This document shows, one piece after another, positions 59,076 to 64,000 of a DNA stretch of 64,000 bases. Both the position numbers and the translations under genes were made by a program. Source of the DNA: Unio delphinus (Eukaryota; Mollusca; Bivalvia; Unionida; Unionidae); NCBI GenBank assembly GCA_029339505.1, contig JAQISU010000003.1:16809001-16873000 (forward strand), read 5' to 3'. The number at the start of each line of letters is the position of its first letter. Position 1 is the stretch's first letter. The notes beneath the pieces are model-generated. The model did not search any database. It was given only the letters and a program-made list of their open reading frames with translations, and was not told where the DNA came from.

Positions 59076-60033
59076 GATGTGAAATGGAAAAGAATTTCCA
59101 AGAATTATGTCAAGTTGAGAGATAGCAACAAGCCATTGAGTTGCATAGGGTTTGAAACTAGAGTTTGTGCAACTGTACTAGTGGTAAATAAAGTCTATGC
59201 ATACTTTACAAACTTTTCAGTTGAACATAATGTTTATTGTTGATGTGGCAAAGTTTTAATTATGTTTTCCAGCTTTACAATAGCAGTTATTGATATTTTG
59301 TTACACCTTACAGAAAACTTTTCAATTTTATGAAAATGAGCAACAGGCTTACTAAAACAGGTTTGTGTGTGTACGGAAAACCAAAATCCTTTAAGATGAA
59401 TCAGAAGTACTAAATGAAAATGGAACTTTTGTTTTACATTATAGCCTTCATTGCATCCATTTGAAATTCAATCTTGTTATTGCAACTACTCTTAAATTAT
59501 ACAGGGTTTTTGCCAGAAGACTAATTGTGATGTCTAGTTGATACTGAATGAAAAGTGGTGTTAATCTGTCATCAGATATAGCTGCCACAATGGACATAAT
59601 GAAAATCTTGTCACTAAATCTCTTGAATAGATTGTCATATCAACATGTTGATTTCACCAAAGTCTGCTAATGGTGTCAAGTTAAAATCTTCGGTGATGAC
59701 AAATTTATTATCTTTGACGATGACAAATTTAGTTATAATCTTTGATGATGAGATGTGTGTTGAAGGTTTATGTGCCTGTGTATATTTCAGCCATATCACT
59801 TCAGAAGAGCACAGTAGAAAATAAACATTGGAATTAAACTGTTAGGAGCAGTTAGATTACATTAAAAAAATTATGACTAGGTAAAACATTTAATCAGCTG
59901 TCATAGAATAATGCATTTATTTTTAAGTCTCTAAAGATGATTCCAAAGCTTCGTTGAAGCAATCTCATATCGGTATTATATAACTGAAAAAGATGTTAAG
60001 AGAGCGATTGTTTTAAGCTTTAAAATAGGTTAG
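59076..60033. other. Intron 9 sequence with old interspersed repeat
   Basis: About 59440-59660 matches the family at 29340-29790 (GTCTAGTTGATACTGAATG, CAATTGCAACTACTC-like blocks). No exon was recognised. Confidence 0.4.
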
Positions 60034-60205
60034 ATTCTCTGGCTTAACTAATGTAGGTACACAAGAAAGCCTGCCAGTAGCTTCTCATGGGATGGTGGTT
60101 CTTCCCGGGGTTTTCCAGGGTTCTTCCTCCTCATTTATACTGGCCATCATGTATAGCAGCCTTGTACTGAAAAATGTTGTTAATCCCAACAAAAACAACG
60201 GATCA
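60034..60205 (+). mobile_element. SINE-1, 5' truncated (intron 9)
   Basis: The body and 3' end are present (GCCAGTAGCTTCTCATGGG, TTCTTCCTCCTCATTTATAC, CTGAAAAATGTTGTTAA); the tRNA-like head is missing. Confidence 0.8.
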
Positions 60206-60723
60206 GGAAAAAAACTAATCAGTATTGCTTTACAAATTTAGAATGATGTAATACAGCACTCTAGTTAAGTGCATTGTCATGTTCCTATAGGAAATTTGGG
60301 GAATTGTGTTTACAATCACTCGGCAAAAGTTAAGTGAAGATGAATGTTTGGATGTGGAGGCCAATCCTCCCATCTGCTGGGGTGTTCTAGCCACCCCTTG
60401 CCCCAGACCAGTTTCGTTACTATTGTAACTCATCAGAGGGTACAATATATGTTTATTAAATTGTTCACTATATTGTATCAGCACGTGGTTTATATACCAT
60501 TTTGTTCCTAATACAGCTAGTTTAGCTGCTTGTAAGGTCATATGACTTGTATTGTTGTGACTCACAAGTGTAGCATCAGGGTTCAACCATTGTCTTGTAG
60601 CTGTATGTTTCATTCAATACATTTGATACCTGATGAGATCAATCTTTTTTTAAAAAAATCTTACCACAGTTACTGCAGGTCGTGCGGATGCTGACATGCG
60701 AGATCTTTCACAGAAGAGATTGG

Positions 60724-61558
60724 CAATCGACTCCACTTAACTGCATGTAGTCATGCCGGTCCCGTTTTTTCCCAATGCTTTTCAATGGGAACAAACTTTG
60801 GATAACTGCACTTAGCTTACATGCACACTCCGGATAATAGCATGATAAATTTCTGCCCATGACACATTATTCAATACAATTTTACTCCGGTTAACTGCAC
60901 AATGTATAGTCATGATCAGTTATTGCCAGTCCACTGCTGTAGCGCTTCAAATAAGCCGACAATTAAGCCGGTAAATGTGACTTTGTAAATGATTGACATG
61001 TAAAGGACACCTTAGATGGTATATACATGTATATCCGCACCCACTAGAGAGCAATAGCATGGGAAAAATCATAGTACATGTACAGCATGGGAAACATTGC
61101 TCTAAACCGTTCGGGTTTGAATGATTTCAAACCAACAAATGGATGGTTGGAAAGATGGAAAATGTGCAATGGAATTCAATTTAAATGACAACACGGCAAA
61201 AAAACAGGATGCAGATGACTTTTGAGCTGAACGCTTTTTCTGTGGGAGATGACCCATCAATGTCTGACAGCAGTTTTTTAATAACAAGCGATCTATAGAA
61301 TTTCTTGAAGTTCGCTATAATTCCTTGATCCATTGGTTGAATCAGTGAAGTTGTTTTCGGAGGAAGGAAAACAAGCTTAACATTTAAGTAAAAGTTTAAA
61401 TAGTGGATTCTAATCATTGTTTAAATTTATTCTTCACATATATTCATGCCGTGCTGATTTAAAGCTGTACTGTACTGTACTTTGGTTAACTGTACACTCC
61501 AGTTAACTGCACAGTCTCGTGACGGTCCCAAGGGTGTGCAGTTAACCGGAGTCGACTG
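60724..61558 (-). mobile_element. pogo/Tigger-type transposon remnant (intron 9)
   Basis: The ends CAATCGACTCCACTTAACTGC and GCAGTTAACCGGAGTCGACTG are inverted. TA follows the right end, as expected for a pogo target. Repeated GGTTAACTGCAC motifs lie subterminally on both sides. It holds the transposase fragment at 61181-61417. Confidence 0.8.
61181..61417 (-). pseudogene. Tigger-type DDE transposase fragment
   Basis: The minus-strand frame reads VFLPPKTTSLIQPMDQGIIA then FKKFYR, the hallmark C-terminal part of the DDE domain in pogo/Tigger/jerky transposases, including the region just before the third catalytic acidic residue. Upstream and downstream coding sequence is missing or frameshifted, so it is inactive. 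Confidence 0.88.
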
Positions 61559-61794
61559 TATTTTATTTTGCTGTGTTGTGGTTGCGTAGCAGAGAGATTG
61601 GCATAATTTGTTATGCAATATGAAGCTGGGTATTTTGAGGAAAGATTTCCTCAGTAGAGTGGAATATTCCAGCATAATTACTATGGGGCCAAAACATCCT
61701 TGTTTGCACGGGAAGGAAAATAATAATAAATTATTTTAAAAACGGCAACTCCCATTTAGACCATGATGTTAATCTCTACCGGCCGTTGAGTATG

Positions 61795-62036
61795 TTGTTG
61801 TTGTAGGGTTTAATGCCATGTTTTAGCACACTATAGGCTATACATTGCAGCCAGTATTAATGATGGAGAAAGAACCTGGGAAAACCCACGGAAAGAACCA
61901 CCGACCCATGACAAGCTACTGGCAAGCTTTCTTACATACCCACAATTGCCGATTCTGAGACTTGAACCTACGCAGACAGGTGAGATGGCAGTGATCCATA
62001 ATGGAGAGCGCTTTAGTAAACTCTGGGCCCCCTATA
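61795..62036 (-). mobile_element. SINE-1 copy, reverse orientation, 7-bp TSD (intron 9)
   Basis: The tail lies at the left (TTGTTGTTGTAGGG) and the head at the right (CTTTAGTAAACTCTGGGCCCCC). GAGTATG repeats at 61788-61794 and 62037-62043. It retains head, body and tail. Confidence 0.9.
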
Positions 62037-62043
62037 GAGTATG

Positions 62044-63084
62044 TAATTAGTATATCCAATTAAGTTCTCTATCTTAAAAATAATGCTAATAAAGAGCTCT
62101 TGATCAGATTTAATTTATGTTATCTGATATTAACACAAACACTGTTGTGGTAAGACGGTTTAAAATCATGAGACACGAGGGAAACTATATGATTACAGAT
62201 ATCCCACGAATACTTTTTTTTGTTTTTATTCTGACAGTCACATATTTTTGTGCAGGTGAGTATATTGATGACATTCCTTTGGTACAGTGGCCTCGAAGTT
62301 TTGAGACTTCTCGAAGGACTGATCAAAGCACTCAGGTCACGCATATGAAAAGTATAAAGTATATATATATAGTATACTGTGCACAAAATACAACCTTCAC
62401 TCTTTCACACTCAAAGTGTTTGTATAAACGGTAAAAATATTGTGGCACTTGTCACGACACATGCCTTTGTGTTTACACATCTTGTTTCTTCAGCATGAGT
62501 TGAATGGTTGTTGAACTAAATTTGATTGGCATATTTGGGCCCCCTAACAGGCATTTTGTCAAAGTTTGAACTTGCATCAAGGACGTTTACAAATATGTGT
62601 TTATAATACATGCTAACTAGAAGACCCCAAAATGGCAGGTTCCCAGCATGGTTCATCTTTAGATAGTGACTTAGATTGGCAAATACTGGTTGATCATAAT
62701 AATGAAGGCAATTTGTTTTTTAAAGTCCAAGTCTATCAGATCATAAAAAGTTGAGAAAGTATTAAAGTGGTAATGGAGATTCCAGTGAGTGATTTTGAAC
62801 AAAAAAATTGTGTTAACCCTTAAAGTGCTAACCGTGACGACAAATCAATGGAGCACTTTAAGGGTTAATAGATATTACAAGCACATATCAGCAAATACAA
62901 TTAAAAACACTAAACTGTTGTTGTTAAGACCTTAATATGAAAAAAATGTTGAAAAAATCATGTAAACTGGTCAAATATCATTAAAAATGTGACGTTTCAA
63001 AGTTTTAGAGGGTCCAGAAATGCAACTAGTAAAAAAAATAATTGGAACCTATACAGCAGTGGCATTTACTGCAAAAACAATTTT
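62044..63084. other. Intron 9 sequence, no exon recognised
   Basis: Apart from the TTAA hairpin at 62813-62868 I see no element. Open frames near 62120-62430 on both strands look fortuitous. Confidence 0.4.
62813..62868. repeat. 56-bp TTAA-bounded hairpin (intron 9)
   Basis: The 17-bp arms TTAACCCTTAAAGTGCT and AGCACTTTAAGGGTTAA are perfect inverted copies around a 22-bp spacer. They begin and end with TTAA, like the larger TTAACCC elements in this window. Confidence 0.95.
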
Positions 63085-63368
63085 CAAATGGTCACAATAT
63101 AACAGATATTAATACTTTTTATACCAAATGGTCACAATATAACAGATATTAATACTTTTTATACCAAATGGTCACAATATAACAGATTTTAATACTTTTT
63201 ATACCAAATGGTCACAATATAACAGATTTTAATACTTTTTATACCAAATGGTCACAATATAACAGATTTGAATACTTTTTATACCAAATGGTCACAATAT
63301 AACAGATTTTAATACTTTTTATACCAAATGGTCACAATATAACAGATTTTAATACTTTTTATACCAAA
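63085..63368. repeat. 40-bp tandem array, seven copies (intron 9)
   Basis: The unit AAATGGTCACAATATAACAG followed by ATTTTAATACTTTTTATACC repeats every 40 bp. The only variation is ATATT/ATTTT/ATTTG. Confidence 0.96.
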
Positions 63369-64000
63369 GTGCAGGGTAATATATGTAGAATTTATGCAGT
63401 ATACAAAGAATGCCAACATTAGTTTGAAAGTTGGTTTTAAAGTAAAAGCAATATCTAAAAATAGGCAAAAAACAGCAATTTTAAAATGTTTACATCTTCA
63501 TCAATTAGTAACTAATTTTGATAGTTTTTGCACCCAAATAGAGCATATTACAGCCATAATGCATACATACTAATAAAGCAAATGTAATAAAGATAAAGCA
63601 AGGATAGGTTACTAAGCAAGAACCATTGACAAAGTATAAAAAAATTTCACTACGACTTACAACTAATGTTTTGAAGATAATGTACATTTAAGACAGTAGA
63701 TACAATTTTAAATGTTATAAAGGACTGCTTTGTTTAGAATAATTAGAAAAGTAACATCTTTAACAAAGCTTTAGCTTGAGAATTTTAATTTGCTGTATTT
63801 TGCTGGCATGTCCAATATTTTCAACTTTCCAAGTTCGACTATCGCTTGAAACTGGTTGTATTTTAAAGATCCAATAAAACACAAAACACGACTTAACTTC
63901 GGCAATGTTATCACTGGCTGGCCATTTGAAATGATCAGTTTTGGTTTTCAGAGCAGTATTCATACACAGAAATTAAACAGATTAAGCTAGGAAACAAAAA
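63369..64000. other. Intron 9 sequence to the window edge
   Basis: No exon matching the next part of beta-catenin and no repeat was recognised. Confidence 0.45.

Noticed and set aside
62117..62434. 105-codon + frame and 88-codon - frame
   Set aside because: They overlap antisense to each other, show no domain and contain a low-complexity TA stretch.
56178..64000. Next beta-catenin exon (equivalent of human residues from 465)
   Set aside because: I found no segment encoding the expected continuation; it is probably beyond the window.

Overview
This is a eukaryotic, AT-rich genomic window with one recognisable host gene: the 5' part of a beta-catenin (armadillo homologue) gene on the + strand. 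Nine coding exons lie between 37382 and 56177, all with GT-AG introns and matching phases. They encode 487 residues, from the start codon to about human residue 464 in armadillo repeat 8; the rest of the gene lies beyond the right edge. The protein sequence and the tRNA-derived SINEs with a conserved central/3' domain suggest a lophotrochozoan, most likely a mollusc and perhaps a bivalve. This is an inference, not a species call.

Left third (1-37 kb): no host coding exon was found. It holds the C-terminal end of a non-LTR reverse transcriptase (1-816), a split 39-bp minisatellite, a decayed Ty3/Gypsy pol whose protease leads directly to integrase, a 3' LINE end with a poly(A) tail (16.2-17.1 kb), decayed LINE and hAT-like coding remnants on the minus strand (24-26 kb, 36-37 kb), and many non-autonomous DNA transposons and SINEs with visible target-site duplications. 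A CpG-containing segment with NRF-1-like and YY1-like sites followed by a good donor at 5908 is a candidate promoter and non-coding first exon for beta-catenin. If so, the first intron is about 31 kb.

Right part (37-64 kb): exons sit among transposon-rich introns. Exon 2 carries the GSK3 sites of the phosphodegron and exon 3 the CK1 priming site; skipping both would keep the reading frame. Intron 8 (6.7 kb) consists largely of three tandem arrays (61, 41 and 34 bp units) plus two TIR elements. The array units contain sequences resembling, in order, 5' splice sites, branch points and 3' splice sites. Intron 9 contains TTAA-bounded elements, a pogo/Tigger remnant, SINEs and a 40-bp array.

Recurring mobile families, named here only by their ends: SINE-1 (GGGGCCCTGAGTGG head), SINE-2 (GGCATAGTGGTTAGAG head), family A (CATAGCTGCCAACC), family B (CATACATGCCAACC), family C (CAGACCTGCCAA), family E (TAGGGCATAACCGA, 8-bp TSD), a hAT family ((T/C)AGA(G/A)CTGTAC, 8-bp TSD) and several TTAA-bounded families. 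Families A, B and C share a TGCCAAC core in the terminal repeat and 6-bp target-site duplications.
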